A stretch of 57,205 nt of DNA from Methanoculleus sp. UBA430 (GCF_002506585.1 NZ_DAXW01000005.1:15308-72512); one strand, 5' to 3'; shown: positions 22,779 to 31,671, counted from the stretch's first letter. Notes: generated by a model not told the origin, from the letters alone. Numbers and translations are program-made.

Positions 22779-23644
22779 AACGCGAAGACGTGCTGATGGA
22801 GGCACTCCCCTACATCCAGAAGTTTTACGGCAAGACGATCGTGATCAAGCTCGGCGGCCACGCGATGGTCGACCAGAACATTCTCGAGACGGTGATCCGC
22901 GACGCCGTCCTCCTCCGCTACGTGGGGATGAAGGTCGTCCTGGTCCACGGCGGCGGCCCCGAGATCACCGCGAAGATGCAGGCGCTGGGCAAGGAGCCGA
23001 AGTTCGTCGGCGGCCTGCGGATCACGGACGCCGAGACCCTCGAGATCGCCCAGATGGTCCTGGTGGGGAAGATCAACGACGGGATCGTCTCTCTCATCGC
23101 CAACTGCGGCACCCGGGCGGTCGGGATCTCCGGCAACGACGGCAACCTCCTCATCGCCCGGAAGATGGAGCCCCAGCGGGTGAAGGTCGGGGAGGTCATG
23201 CAGGAGGTGGACCTCGGCCAGGTCGGCGAGATCGAGGAGGTCGACCCCGAGGTGCTCCACTGCCTCCTCGCCCAGAACTACATCCCGGTCGTGGCCCCGA
23301 TCGCCATCGACCGGCAGGGCCGGAGCCTGAACATCAACGCCGATACGGCGGCGGCCGAGATCGCGATCGCTCTTCGCGCGTTCAAGCTGGTCAACCTCAC
23401 CGACGTCGACGGCGTGATGGATGCCGGCCGGACGATGGTCTACCACCGGCTCGCGCTCACTGAAGCGGAGGCGATGATCGGCGAGGGGGTCATCGCCGGG
23501 GGGATGATCCCGAAACTCGAAGGCTGTATGAAGGCGGTCAGAAACGGTGTTACGAGCGCCCACGTCGTGAACGGCAACAAAGAACACAACCTGCTCCTCG
23601 AGCTCTTCACCGACCAGGGTGTCGGGACGATGCTCACCCAATAA
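22775..23644 (+). CDS. argB: Acetylglutamate kinase
   Basis: The 289-residue kinase phosphorylates N-acetylglutamate. It has the amino acid kinase motifs VIKLGGHAMVD, VLVHGGGPEI, NINADTAAAEIA and the C-terminal GGMIPKLEGCMKAV. The start ATG 22775 overlaps the argJ stop as ATGA. An N-terminal helix (LMEALPYIQKFYGKT) of the kind linked to arginine-sensitive, hexameric enzymes is present, so feedback inhibition is plausible. It is the last gene of the operon; a T-rich run (CCCTTTTTT) follows the stop. Confidence 0.95.
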   Translation: MKREDVLMEALPYIQKFYGKTIVIKLGGHAMVDQNILETVIRDAVLLRYVGMKVVLVHGGGPEITAKMQALGKEPKFVGGLRITDAETLEIAQMVLVGKINDGIVSLIANCGTRAVGISGNDGNLLIARKMEPQRVKVGEVMQEVDLGQVGEIEEVDPEVLHCLLAQNYIPVVAPIAIDRQGRSLNINADTAAAEIAIALRAFKLVNLTDVDGVMDAGRTMVYHRLALTEAEAMIGEGVIAGGMIPKLEGCMKAVRNGVTSAHVVNGNKEHNLLLELFTDQGVGTMLTQ

Positions 23645-23655
23645 CCCTTTTTTCT
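23645..23655 (+). terminator. T-run terminator of the arg operon
   Basis: CCCTTTTTTC directly follows the argB stop codon, a normal archaeal poly-T termination signal. It is just outside the stop codon of the convergent chorismate mutase gene. Confidence 0.5.
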
Positions 23656-23939
23656 CACGGCAGGTTGCCGTCGCCGCTGCACTCCCGCTGCCGCTCCTCG
23701 CTCATATCGACCAGGATCTCAAAGATCCGCCGCACGGCGACCGGGTCGATCCGGCTCTCGACGGCGTAGGTGAAGACCCGGTCGAGGACCGCCTTGCGCT
23801 GCGGGCCGTCGTGGATGGGAAGGCTCTTCTCCTGCTTGATCCGGGCGACCTCGGCCGCGAGTCTCTGCCGCTTTGCAACCAGATCGACGATCTTCTCATC
23901 GATCTCGCGGATATCGTTCCTGACGGCGTCAAGGGACAT
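23655..23939 (-). CDS. Chorismate mutase (AroQ class)
   Basis: The 94-residue all-helical enzyme turns chorismate into prephenate for phenylalanine and tyrosine. The sequence MSLDAVRNDIREIDEKIVDL with AKRQRLAAEVARIKQEKSLP holds the active-site Arg and Lys residues, and RRIFEILVDMSEERQRE forms the third helix. The start is ATG 23939; the longer open frame upstream lacks coding character. It stands alone on this strand, converging on argB. Confidence 0.9.
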   Translation of the reverse strand: MSLDAVRNDIREIDEKIVDLVAKRQRLAAEVARIKQEKSLPIHDGPQRKAVLDRVFTYAVESRIDPVAVRRIFEILVDMSEERQRECSGDGNLP

Positions 23940-24002
23940 ACTCCATGGTTGGCCGCGGCCGGGGAATAAACCTGACGGCCCGGGGAAGCGAAAGGTATTA
24001 TC

Positions 24003-24617
24003 GTGCCGGCACAAACCTGGTACCGGATGCTGCAACGTCTACCGCCACGCGAGCGCCGGGACCTCCTGATCGCGTGGCTTGCCATATCGATCGCCTTCAC
24101 CCTGCTCTACGTTCGGGGCGGAGTGGACGTCAATACCTTCCTCCTCCTCTTCGTGATGTCGCTCGTCACGGTGGGGGTCGCCTTCGTCCTCCACGAGCTG
24201 GCGCACAAGTTCGCCGCCATGCGCTACGGCTACTGGGCCGAGTTCAAGAAGGACAACCAGATGCTCCTCATCGCCGTGGTGATGGCGGCGCTCGTCGGGG
24301 TCGTCTTTGCGGCGCCGGGAGCGACGTATGTCTACGGGAACGCGACGAAGGGGGAGAACGGGCGGATATCGGCGGCGGGGCCGATCACGAATCTCGTCCT
24401 CTGCATACCCTTCGCGGCTCTCGTGCTGCTCTCCGGCGGCGGGCTCCTCGGCCTCGTGGGCCTCGTCGGGCTCCGGGTCAACGCCATGATCGCCACGTTC
24501 AACATGCTCCCGATCAGCGTCCTCGACGGGCGCAAGGTCCTCGCCTGGAGCCCGGCCGTCTTTGCCGTCCTCATCGTCGCCTCCGCCGGGCTCCTCTTCT
24601 GGTCCCTCCTCCTCTGA
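24003..24617 (+). CDS. Site-2 protease-like M50 membrane peptidase
   Basis: This 204-residue membrane protein has the zinc motif HELAH (His64, Glu65, His68) in a hydrophobic helix (VGVAFVLHELAHKFAAM) and the second motif NMLPISVLDGRKV that supplies the third ligand Asp. Five or so membrane segments can be counted. It is related to S2P proteases that cut transmembrane regulators, and it has no PDZ or CBS domain. The start is GTG 24003 or ATG 24027. Substrate unknown. Upstream sequence overlaps the promoter region of the divergent chorismate mutase. Confidence 0.85.
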   Translation: MPAQTWYRMLQRLPPRERRDLLIAWLAISIAFTLLYVRGGVDVNTFLLLFVMSLVTVGVAFVLHELAHKFAAMRYGYWAEFKKDNQMLLIAVVMAALVGVVFAAPGATYVYGNATKGENGRISAAGPITNLVLCIPFAALVLLSGGGLLGLVGLVGLRVNAMIATFNMLPISVLDGRKVLAWSPAVFAVLIVASAGLLFWSLLL

Positions 24618-24636
24618 GGGATCGGCCCACCTGTTT

Positions 24637-27600
24637 TCAGGATCGTCTCAGCGAAAACCGGAACGCCGCACCGCATTCCGGCCGGCCCGGCACCCGGTCG
24701 CCGACCCGGACCCGGCCGCCGTAGCGTGATACCAGCATCCGGGTGATATAGAGACCGAGACCCTGCCCGCTCTTCCGGTGCTTGCTCTGCCCGAACCGCA
24801 TGAATATGGACTCTTTCATCGCGTCGGGCACCCCCGGCCCGGTATCCTCGACGGAGACCTGGACCTCGCCGTCCCGCGCCTCCACCCGGATCGTGATCTC
24901 GACCGCCGGGCCCCCGAACTTGATGGCGTTCCCGATCAGGTTCGTGAAGACCTCGGAGAGGAGTGCATCGGCCATGACCGCAAGATCCGTGCCGTCATAA
25001 CAGAAGCGGATCTCCGGGAACATCCCGATCTCCTCGCGGATCACCCGATCAAGGTCGACCGGCCCGAGTACGGTCGACTCCTGGTGAATCCGGCGGATCG
25101 TCGAGACGTTTCGCAAGATCTCGATGCTCTTCCGGATGCTGGCCTGGAGTTTCTGGGCATACCCCTTCGTCTCCCCGTCAAGCGTCTCGACGAGGAGATC
25201 GGTGTAGAGGCCTGAGACGTTCTCGGCGTTCCTGATGTCGTGGCTGAGGATATCGAGGTAGAGGTTTGCCTCCCGTTCGGCCATCTCGAGCTGCCGGATC
25301 AGCATGGTGCGCTCGACGGAGGTGCCGATCTCCCTCCCTATGGCCGTAAGAAGAGAACGGTCGGCGTCCGTGAACCGGCCGCCGCTCTCGGAGACCACGT
25401 TCAGGGCCCCGATGATCCTGTCGTGCGCCATGATCGGGATGCTGGCGTAAGGGTGCGGTGTCTCGCCGCCCTCCCCCGGGTGATCGTCGTAGAACCGGGG
25501 CTCTCCTGCAACCAGCACATCCGCATAGGGCGGAGCGGCGATGTCCGGGATGCACGGCCGCGCGGGGAAGCCTTCCGGCAGCCCGTACGTGCAGACGAGC
25601 CTTGCCCTCTGCCTTCCGGGCTCGACCAGATAGATGCCGCCGCCCGCAAGGTCGAGGAGGGCGAGGGTCGCCGCAAGTACGCTCTCCAGCATCTCGTCGA
25701 TATCCGTCGCGGACGTCGATACCCCGATGATCTGGTTTAAGACCGAAAGCGCCCGGTTATGGCCCTTGATCTTCGCTTCGACCTCTTTCTGGCCGGTGAT
25801 ATCGGTGAGCGAGGCCGTGATGCAGATGGGAACTCCGTCGCTGTCCCGGACCAGGGTCCCGGAGAACATGGCATAGAACGTCGTCCCGTCCCGCCTCCTG
25901 CCGATCCGTTCGCCGGTGTGCCGGCCGGTGCGGACGATCTTCCGGAGTGCGTTTATGGCGTTCTCCTCGTTCTGCCAGAGTTCCGTGACCCGCTTGCCGA
26001 GAACCTCGGCTGGAGAGTCGTAGCCCCACATGGTGAGAAACGCCTGGTTGACGTAGGTCAGGCGGCCGTCAGGATCGGCGATGGTGAACGCGCTTGAAGA
26101 TGACGCGATTGCCATATCCCGGATCCTGAGTTCCCGCTCGGCCTCTTTCCGCCTGGTGATATCGATCCCCGACCCCATCGTGCAGATCGGCCTGCCCGCT
26201 TCATCGGTGACGACGGAGAGGGCGAGCTGCATGGGGAAGGTCGATCCGTCTTTTCGTCGCGATTTCACCTCCCCGGACCAGGCGCCGTTCCGGACGAGTT
26301 CCTCTCTGATCCGGTTCATCTCTCCCGGGTCCCCCCAGAGCACCGAGACCGGCTGCCCGACGATCTCCTCCTCCTCCCACCCGTGTATGGCGAGGGAGGC
26401 GCGGTTGGCGTAGATGATCTTCCCGTCGTGGTCGGAAAGAGAGATCCCTTCGAGCGCCGACGCTATCGCCATATCCTTGATCCAGAGTTCGAGTTCGGCC
26501 TGCCGTTGCCGGGTCACATCGCGGAGGAAATAGAGCCTCCCGGTAATCCACCCGGAATCGTCGTTCAGGGTGCTGAGCGTCTCGTCGACGAATATGACCT
26601 CTCCGCCCCTCTTGTGGTGGCTGACGACGCCGCGCCAGGTTCCGGATGATTGGAGAGCGTTTTTCGCCGCCTCCTCGTCGTCCGGGCGGGCCCACTCGAT
26701 AGTGAAGAGTTCCGAGGTGTGCCGGCCGAGAGCCTCGCCAGAAGGAACGTCGTAAAGCCGTTCTGCTGCCCGGTTCATGAAGATGATCCGCCCCTCTGCG
26801 TCGGCCGCGATCACGGCGTCCTCCACCTGCGAGAGCACCCGGGCCTGGAACCGGAGTTGCTCTTCGGCCCGCTTCCGGCCGGTGACGTCGCGGCTGATCC
26901 CCAGCAGGCGCCGGACGGTCCCGTCGCTTCCCGGCGTCGGGATGAGGCGTGTCTCGAGCCAGAAACCTCCCGCCTCCCCCGGGATCAGGGTCTCATCGCT
27001 GAAAGGCCCCCCTCCTTGCTCTGCTGCGGCCAGGAGCGCCGCGATCCACCTCTCCGCGACGTCGGGCGGAAACAGTTCCCTGATGTTTTTTCCCTGCAGT
27101 TTCTCCGGATCCGTGCCGAGCAGGCGGCCGCCGGCACTGTTCACGTAGTGGACGATCCCGTCACTATCGACGAGGAAGATGACGTCCGGCGCCAGTTCCG
27201 CAAGCGTCCGGTAGCGCTCCTCGCTCTCCCTGAGCGCCTGCGCCATGCGCGTCTCCTCGGTGATATCGACGGCGGTGGCCATGATGCAGATCGGGGTTCC
27301 CGAGTCATCCTTGAGAATGGTCGCGGTAATATGGGCGGTAAATTCCGTTCCGTCGGCTTTTTTGCCGGTCAGTTTCCCGGTACACCTGCCGCGCTCCGCA
27401 AACGTCGCAAGCGCCCGCTCGACCTTCGCCGGCTCTACCCAGAACTCCGTGAGATGCCGGCCGAGAACCTCTCCAGGGTCGGTCAGCCCGCCCATCGCGA
27501 GCAGTGATGGGTTGACATGGGTGATAGTGCCGTCGAGGTCGGCGATGGCGATCGCGGCAAACGACGACTCAAGCGACACCTTCCCGATCAGGAGTTCCTT

Positions 27601-28671
27601 CTCCGCTTCCTTCCTCTCCGTGATATCGGAGTGCGTCCCGGCGATCCGGAGCGGCGTCCCGCTCTCGTCGCGCGTGACCACCTGGAGCCGGTCGAGCACG
27701 TAGACCCATTCCCCCGATGCGGACTTCATCCGGAACTCCATCTCGCAGCGGTCGCGAACTCCTGCGGCCATCCCGGCGAGCGCCGCCTCCACGCGGTCGC
27801 GGTCCTCCGGATGAACGAGCGCGAGAATCGTGGGGATCGTGGGCACGAACGCCCCCGGCGCGTAGCCGAGCATCGTGAAACCCCGGGGACTGTAAAATAT
27901 TGCGCCGGAACCGACGTCCCAGTCGACCAGCCCGTCGTTTGTCGCCGAGAGCGCGAGGTTCAGCCGCTCCTCGCTCTCCTGCAGCGCCCGCTCCGCGCGT
28001 CTCCGCCCGGTCGCGTCGAGGAGCGACATCACCGAGCGGTTCGTTCCCGGTATCAGGCCGATGGTGACCTCGACGACGTGGATGGTGCCGGAACGGTCGA
28101 CGAACGAGAAGGAGTAGTTCATCGGCGTGGTTCCGGGTTCCTGTCGGCGGAGGGCGTGATACCCTGCGATCCGTTCTCGCTCGTCGTCGGAGGCGATGAA
28201 CTCGGTCAGCCGCTTTACCCCGACGATCTCATCCCGCGAATACCCGGAGAGCCGCTCGAACTCCGTGTTCGCGAGCGTTATGGTGCCGTCGCCTTCGATC
28301 AGGATCGTTGCCGTCCCGGTATACTCGACGATCTTCTCGTAGTCGTCCGGTGTTTTGCGAAAGAAGAGCAGCCAGCCCTCGCCGGACGGCGCCCTTCGGC
28401 CCGAGCAGCGGTACCGCTCCCCCCTTCCGTCCGGGGCGCGGAGCCGGCACTCGAACTCCGGGATCCCGTCCCCGGTCGCGCTCCGGACCCGCCCGGCGAC
28501 CTCGTCGACAACCTGTTCCGGTTCGCCCCCGGTGAGCCGGCGGAAGGCCGCGTTCGCCAGGATGACGGTGAGGTCTTCACCGACGAGGAGGATCCCGAGG
28601 TCGATCGCGTCGAGTATCCGGTACTCCGGCAATATACTGCAGGGATCTTGTGGTGGCTCGACGGGGGTCAC
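24637..28671 (-). CDS. Large soluble sensor histidine kinase with eight PAS domains and a GAF domain
   Basis: The 1344-residue protein starts with GTG at 28671 and has no membrane segment, so it senses inside the cell. Eight PAS domains follow in a row, recognisable from starts such as ILDAIDLGILLVGED, YEKIVEYTGTATILIEGDG, LNLALSATNDGLVDWDV, YRTLAELAPDVIFLVDSDG and two that begin (I/W)(R/K)DMAIAS. Next come a GAF domain (about 1000-1140), a phosphoacceptor segment LDILSHDIRNAENV with its His, and an ATPase domain with NLIGNAIKFGG, DTGPGVPD and GQGLGLYI. All kinase boxes are intact. No response regulator is adjacent. Such kinases are typical of Methanomicrobia; the signal is unknown. Confidence 0.9.
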   Translation of the reverse strand: MTPVEPPQDPCSILPEYRILDAIDLGILLVGEDLTVILANAAFRRLTGGEPEQVVDEVAGRVRSATGDGIPEFECRLRAPDGRGERYRCSGRRAPSGEGWLLFFRKTPDDYEKIVEYTGTATILIEGDGTITLANTEFERLSGYSRDEIVGVKRLTEFIASDDERERIAGYHALRRQEPGTTPMNYSFSFVDRSGTIHVVEVTIGLIPGTNRSVMSLLDATGRRRAERALQESEERLNLALSATNDGLVDWDVGSGAIFYSPRGFTMLGYAPGAFVPTIPTILALVHPEDRDRVEAALAGMAAGVRDRCEMEFRMKSASGEWVYVLDRLQVVTRDESGTPLRIAGTHSDITERKEAEKELLIGKVSLESSFAAIAIADLDGTITHVNPSLLAMGGLTDPGEVLGRHLTEFWVEPAKVERALATFAERGRCTGKLTGKKADGTEFTAHITATILKDDSGTPICIMATAVDITEETRMAQALRESEERYRTLAELAPDVIFLVDSDGIVHYVNSAGGRLLGTDPEKLQGKNIRELFPPDVAERWIAALLAAAEQGGGPFSDETLIPGEAGGFWLETRLIPTPGSDGTVRRLLGISRDVTGRKRAEEQLRFQARVLSQVEDAVIAADAEGRIIFMNRAAERLYDVPSGEALGRHTSELFTIEWARPDDEEAAKNALQSSGTWRGVVSHHKRGGEVIFVDETLSTLNDDSGWITGRLYFLRDVTRQRQAELELWIKDMAIASALEGISLSDHDGKIIYANRASLAIHGWEEEEIVGQPVSVLWGDPGEMNRIREELVRNGAWSGEVKSRRKDGSTFPMQLALSVVTDEAGRPICTMGSGIDITRRKEAERELRIRDMAIASSSSAFTIADPDGRLTYVNQAFLTMWGYDSPAEVLGKRVTELWQNEENAINALRKIVRTGRHTGERIGRRRDGTTFYAMFSGTLVRDSDGVPICITASLTDITGQKEVEAKIKGHNRALSVLNQIIGVSTSATDIDEMLESVLAATLALLDLAGGGIYLVEPGRQRARLVCTYGLPEGFPARPCIPDIAAPPYADVLVAGEPRFYDDHPGEGGETPHPYASIPIMAHDRIIGALNVVSESGGRFTDADRSLLTAIGREIGTSVERTMLIRQLEMAEREANLYLDILSHDIRNAENVSGLYTDLLVETLDGETKGYAQKLQASIRKSIEILRNVSTIRRIHQESTVLGPVDLDRVIREEIGMFPEIRFCYDGTDLAVMADALLSEVFTNLIGNAIKFGGPAVEITIRVEARDGEVQVSVEDTGPGVPDAMKESIFMRFGQSKHRKSGQGLGLYITRMLVSRYGGRVRVGDRVPGRPECGAAFRFSLRRS

Positions 28672-28868
28672 ATACAGGTCCTTCCCTTCTCCTCGAGAGC
28701 ATTATATACTGCTACTGGAGGTGAATTCAATGGGGTTTTATTAAATGGTTCCGGTTTCTTATCGGGGAAAGATCTACTTGATTCGTTTATTACACGCTGT
28801 CCTGAACCCCCGACCCTGATCGGCGTGCGGGAAAGGTTATTGATAGTTGCTCCCCGGAGAGGAAACGA
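28672..28868. promoter_or_regulatory. Divergent-looking promoter region of the PAS kinase
   Basis: ATTATATACT (28700-28709) can act as a TATA box in either direction. To its left is the kinase start; to its right GGAGGTGA (28716-28723) precedes a five-codon open frame (ATG GGG TTT TAT TAA at 28730). I see nothing else in these 197 bases. Confidence 0.35.
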
Positions 28869-29495
28869 TCAGGCCCCGGGCTCCTCCGCGATCTGCATTT
28901 TCCTGATGAGGACGACCACACTCCGCCCTTTCTCCCGCGCCTCGGCGAGCGCGGTGGGATGCCCCCCAACCCCGCCGTAGCGGTCCATGTCGTTTGCGAT
29001 GACGTTGTCCCAGTACTCGAACCCGGTGGTGTTGAAGAACGCCGTGAGTGCCGGAAACGCCGCGTCGAAGACGTTCTCCCACCCGAGCCCTGCGGTCGAT
29101 ACGAAGATCCCCTTGTGGTGGCGGATGTGTTCGTCCGTGAAGTAGAGGTTCTTCAGGATGAACTTGCGCGCCCAGAAGTACTGGGCCCGGTCGATCAGCC
29201 CCTTCGCCTCCGCCGTGATCCCCATCGAGTAGATGGGCGACGCGAGGACCAGGACGTCGACGGCGGTTATCTTCTCCAGGACCGCCGTGAGGTCGTCGCT
29301 GATGACGCAGACCCCGGTCCGGTGACAGGCGTTGCACCCCCGGCACGAGGTGAAGTCGAGCTGCCGGAGGACGACCTTCTCGACATCGCCTCCCGCCTCG
29401 CGGGCACCCTCGAGGACGGCGTCAAGCAGGGTCTCGGTGTTCCCGTGCCGCCGGGGGCTCCCGGAGATCCCGAGGACTTTTACGGTCTCGCTCAT
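28869..29495 (-). CDS. Flavodoxin-fold NADPH-dependent FMN reductase/iron-sulfur flavoprotein
   Basis: The 208-residue protein opens VLGISGSPRRHGNTETLLD, the FMN phosphate loop of the iron-sulfur flavoprotein family, and has the cysteine motif CRGCNACHRTGVC at about 50-62 that binds a compact 4Fe-4S cluster. LVLASPIYSMGITAEAKGLI and GIFVSTAGLGWENVFDA are typical further parts. These proteins accept electrons from ferredoxin in methanogens and can reduce oxygen or peroxide. Its start overlaps the stop of the upstream gene of the same family (ATGA), so the two form an operon and may be a heteromer. Confidence 0.85.
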   Translation of the reverse strand: MSETVKVLGISGSPRRHGNTETLLDAVLEGAREAGGDVEKVVLRQLDFTSCRGCNACHRTGVCVISDDLTAVLEKITAVDVLVLASPIYSMGITAEAKGLIDRAQYFWARKFILKNLYFTDEHIRHHKGIFVSTAGLGWENVFDAAFPALTAFFNTTGFEYWDNVIANDMDRYGGVGGHPTALAEAREKGRSVVVLIRKMQIAEEPGA

Positions 29496-30103
29496 GCCAC
29501 GCCCACTTCCCGCAGGTGTCTGACGACCTCCCGAGCCAGAGCCGCTGCGTCGGCCTTCGCGGTCGGGTGGCGCTCAATCGCGCCCTTCTCGTCGACGCCG
29601 TTCACCATCAGGTACCGGATATCCGTATTCCTGATATCGACGACGTGAAAGAGGCACTTCACCGATGGGATCGCTGCGTCAAAGACGTAATCCCAGTTCT
29701 GTCCGGCGGTCGATAGGAAGATCCCGACTCGCTTCCCCTTCCGCTCCGGCGGGACGATCGGGAGGTGGAGAACGTACTTCCGGGAGCGGAAGACCTGGGC
29801 CCGGTCGACCAGCGCCTTCGCCTGGGCGCAAAGCCCCATGCAGTAGATGGGGGATGCGAGGATGATGCAGTCGGCCGCGATGATCCGGTCGTGGAGGTAG
29901 TCCATGTAGTCCCGCTGGACGCACCGGTTGAGCGTCTCGCAGACGTTGCACCCGCGGCAGGGCCTGATGTCGGCCTCGGCGACGACGATCTTTTCAACCG
30001 CAGCCCCTTGCTCCTCCATCGCCGCGAGCACCCAGTCGAGGAGGATCTCGGAGTTCCCGTGGCGGCGGGGGGAAGTCGCAAACGCGAGGACGTCAATGGT
30101 CAT
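29492..30103 (-). CDS. Flavodoxin-fold iron-sulfur flavoprotein, paralogue of the next gene
   Basis: This 203-residue protein has the same layout as its downstream neighbour: FATSPRRHGNSEILLDWVL for FMN, CRGCNVCETLNRC for the cluster (CxxCxxC with a fourth Cys), IILASPIYCMGLCAQAKALV and GIFLSTAGQNWDYVFDAAIP. The start is ATG 30103; an in-frame ATG at 30130 is less likely. The divergence between the two copies is large, so the tandem duplication is old. It lies 40 bases after the redox operon's peroxiredoxin on the same strand and could be part of that transcript. Confidence 0.85.
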   Translation of the reverse strand: MTIDVLAFATSPRRHGNSEILLDWVLAAMEEQGAAVEKIVVAEADIRPCRGCNVCETLNRCVQRDYMDYLHDRIIAADCIILASPIYCMGLCAQAKALVDRAQVFRSRKYVLHLPIVPPERKGKRVGIFLSTAGQNWDYVFDAAIPSVKCLFHVVDIRNTDIRYLMVNGVDEKGAIERHPTAKADAAALAREVVRHLREVGVA

Positions 30104-30142
30104 ATACTGAGTATGTCGGCCCGAAGGCAAAAAAAGTACAGG

Positions 30143-30787
30143 TTAGAGTTTCTTGAAGCAGAGGTACCAGTCTTTGCACTCGTAGCCTTCTTTCATCCGC
30201 TTCTCGATCCCCTCGGGAGTCGTCGGGGCCGGGACGATCACCTTCTCGCCGGGTTCCCAGTTTGCCGGCGTCGCGATGCCGTGCGCGTCCGAGGTCTGGA
30301 GGGCCTTCGTGAGCCGCAGGATCTCGGGCATGGAACGGCCGTTGGACATCGGGTAGTAGAGCATGGCACGCATGATCCCTTTGTCGTCGATGAAGAAGAC
30401 CGTCCTGATCGTCGAGGTGCTGCTCTGGCCGGGGTGGAGCATCCCGTAGGTCTTGGCGACCTTCATGTCGAGGTCGGCGATGATCGGGAAGGGTATCTCG
30501 ACGCCCATCTTCTCCTTGATGTTCCTCGTCCAGGCAAGGTGCGAGTGGACGCTGTCGATCGAGAGGCCGACGAGCTGGACGTTCAGTCCCTTGAGTTCGT
30601 CGGCGATCCCGGCAAACGCCATGAACTCCGTCGTGCAGACCGGCGTGAAGTCGGCCGGGTGGGAGAAGAGGATGACCCACTTTCCCTTGAGATCGGAGAG
30701 TTTCAGGCGTCCCTGGGTGGTCAGCGCGTCGAACTCCGGTGCTTTCTCCCCGATAACCGGCATCTGGAGTACTGCTTCGGGTTCCAT
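30143..30787 (-). CDS. Peroxiredoxin (Prx6/AhpC type)
   Basis: The 214-residue enzyme reduces hydrogen peroxide and organic peroxides. The peroxidatic Cys is in SHPADFTPVCTTEFMAF, and the C-terminal CKDWYLCFKKL has two more Cys residues as in the archaeal Prx6-like enzymes. PPigmented features such as the arm (TPANWEPGEKVIVPAP) are conserved. The start ATG 30787 lies two bases after the stop of the AhpD-like gene; GGAGAT is the ribosome binding site. Together with the upstream genes it forms an oxygen defence operon. Confidence 0.9.
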   Translation of the reverse strand: MEPEAVLQMPVIGEKAPEFDALTTQGRLKLSDLKGKWVILFSHPADFTPVCTTEFMAFAGIADELKGLNVQLVGLSIDSVHSHLAWTRNIKEKMGVEIPFPIIADLDMKVAKTYGMLHPGQSSTSTIRTVFFIDDKGIMRAMLYYPMSNGRSMPEILRLTKALQTSDAHGIATPANWEPGEKVIVPAPTTPEGIEKRMKEGYECKDWYLCFKKL

Positions 30788-30789
30788 GA

Positions 30790-31140
30790 CTATCTCCTCG
30801 GGCGGTTGCCCAGGTACTCCTCGAGAGCGGTCTTGCCGTGGACATAGGCCGGCATCCCCGCGAGCAGGAACGCAACCCGAAGCCCCTCCTCGATCTCTTC
30901 CTTCGATACGCCGAGGTTCGCGGCACCGGCCATCTGCGCCCGGACGGCGTGTCCGTCCCGGAGTGCTGCGGCGATTGCGATCGCGATGACTTTCTTCGTC
31001 TGTCTCGAGAGGGCGCCGTCGGCCCAGATCACCTGGTCGAGCCCCATGACCTTCCCATAGAGGTCGGGGTCGGTCTGCTTCAGCTCCTTGAAGATCTCGG
31101 GAACCTTCCCGATCTTCTCTTCGAGTCTCTTCTCTTCCAT
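30790..31140 (-). CDS. AhpD/carboxymuconolactone decarboxylase-like protein lacking the CxxC
   Basis: This 116-residue protein has the CMD fold: FKELKQTDPDLYGKVMGL, LSRQTKKVIAIAIAAALRDG and GVSKEEIEEGLRVAFLLAG. In AhpD the helix after the Ala-rich segment carries a redox CxxC and a His; here it reads GHAVRAQMAGAANLG with no cysteine, and the whole protein is Cys-free. It can therefore not act as the classical AhpD disulfide reductase. It may be a structural or proton-transfer homologue serving the adjacent peroxiredoxin. The start ATG 31140 lies five bases after the small desulforedoxin-like gene. Confidence 0.8.
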   Translation of the reverse strand: MEEKRLEEKIGKVPEIFKELKQTDPDLYGKVMGLDQVIWADGALSRQTKKVIAIAIAAALRDGHAVRAQMAGAANLGVSKEEIEEGLRVAFLLAGMPAYVHGKTALEEYLGNRPRR

Positions 31141-31145
31141 GCCGA

Positions 31146-31271
31146 TCACTCCTCAAGCACCATCGGCTCGCCGCAGCAGACCAGTTCTCCGCCGCCGGCC
31201 TCCATCACCTGGACCACATTTCCGCAGATCTCGCAATGGTAGACCTGTCCTTTTGCCGAGACATTCACCAT
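31146..31271 (-). CDS. Desulforedoxin-like small iron protein
   Basis: This 41-residue protein is easily missed. It reads MVNVSAKGQVYHCEICGNVV then QVMEAGGGELVCCGEPMVLE and a final E. The spacing C-x2-C ... C-C-GEPM is that of desulforedoxin and of the N-terminal domain of desulfoferrodoxin, which bind a rubredoxin-type iron. GAAGG-like sequence precedes the start (minus strand GAGAAGGATGG; GAGAAGG ends three bases before the ATG). It is placed between a zinc-ribbon gene and the AhpD-like gene in the redox operon, and would be an electron donor there. The superoxide-reducing second domain is absent. Confidence 0.85.
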   Translation of the reverse strand: MVNVSAKGQVYHCEICGNVVQVMEAGGGELVCCGEPMVLEE

Positions 31272-31293
31272 CCTTCTCACCTCATAGTTCTGA

Positions 31294-31524
31294 TTATTTC
31301 TTCCTTTCCGGGGGGTTCATGACGTCTTCCGGGGTCTTGATATCCGGCCGGATGTGGGTCATCGGGAAGCAGTTATACATTTCGCAGGCGCAGGTCGGGC
31401 ACTTGACGAGGTCCGCATCGGTGCTGTCGACACGGACTTCTCGCCCGCAGTCGATACAGATGTAGCGGCCGGGGCCCGGCTTCTCTCCTGCCTTCGCTGT
31501 TTTGCTGGTTCCTGGTTCAACCAC
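31294..31524 (-). CDS. Zinc-ribbon or rubredoxin-like protein, first gene of the redox operon
   Basis: The 76-residue protein has a charged Ala/Gly/Pro-rich N-terminus, then YICIDCGREVRVDS and VKCPTCACEMYNC, giving C-x2-C and C-x2-C-x-C, and ends PMTHIRPDIKTPEDVMNPPE. Two CxxC pairs about 20 residues apart can hold zinc or iron. I know similar proteins only as uncharacterised methanogen zinc ribbons. Upstream on the minus strand AAATACC and AAATAATAG provide TATA-like sequence at 31545-31563. Confidence 0.65.
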   Translation of the reverse strand: MVEPGTSKTAKAGEKPGPGRYICIDCGREVRVDSTDADLVKCPTCACEMYNCFPMTHIRPDIKTPEDVMNPPERKK

Positions 31525-31640
31525 AGAAAATCACCGAACTGTTACTATTATTTCAAGGTATTTAGCAGTTGTCAACCTGACAAGCACCGGATCGGGGGGG
31601 GTGTCCGGTTATCCGGGCCCGTACCCGGGGAGCCCGCATC

Positions 31641-31650
31641 TTATTAATAG
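31641..31650 (+). promoter_or_regulatory. TATA box of the flavoprotein gene at 31672
   Basis: TTATTAATAG lies 22-31 bases before the ATG at 31672, giving a leader of only a few bases. Confidence 0.5.
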
Positions 31651-31671
31651 GGTCGTGCATAACCCTGCACC

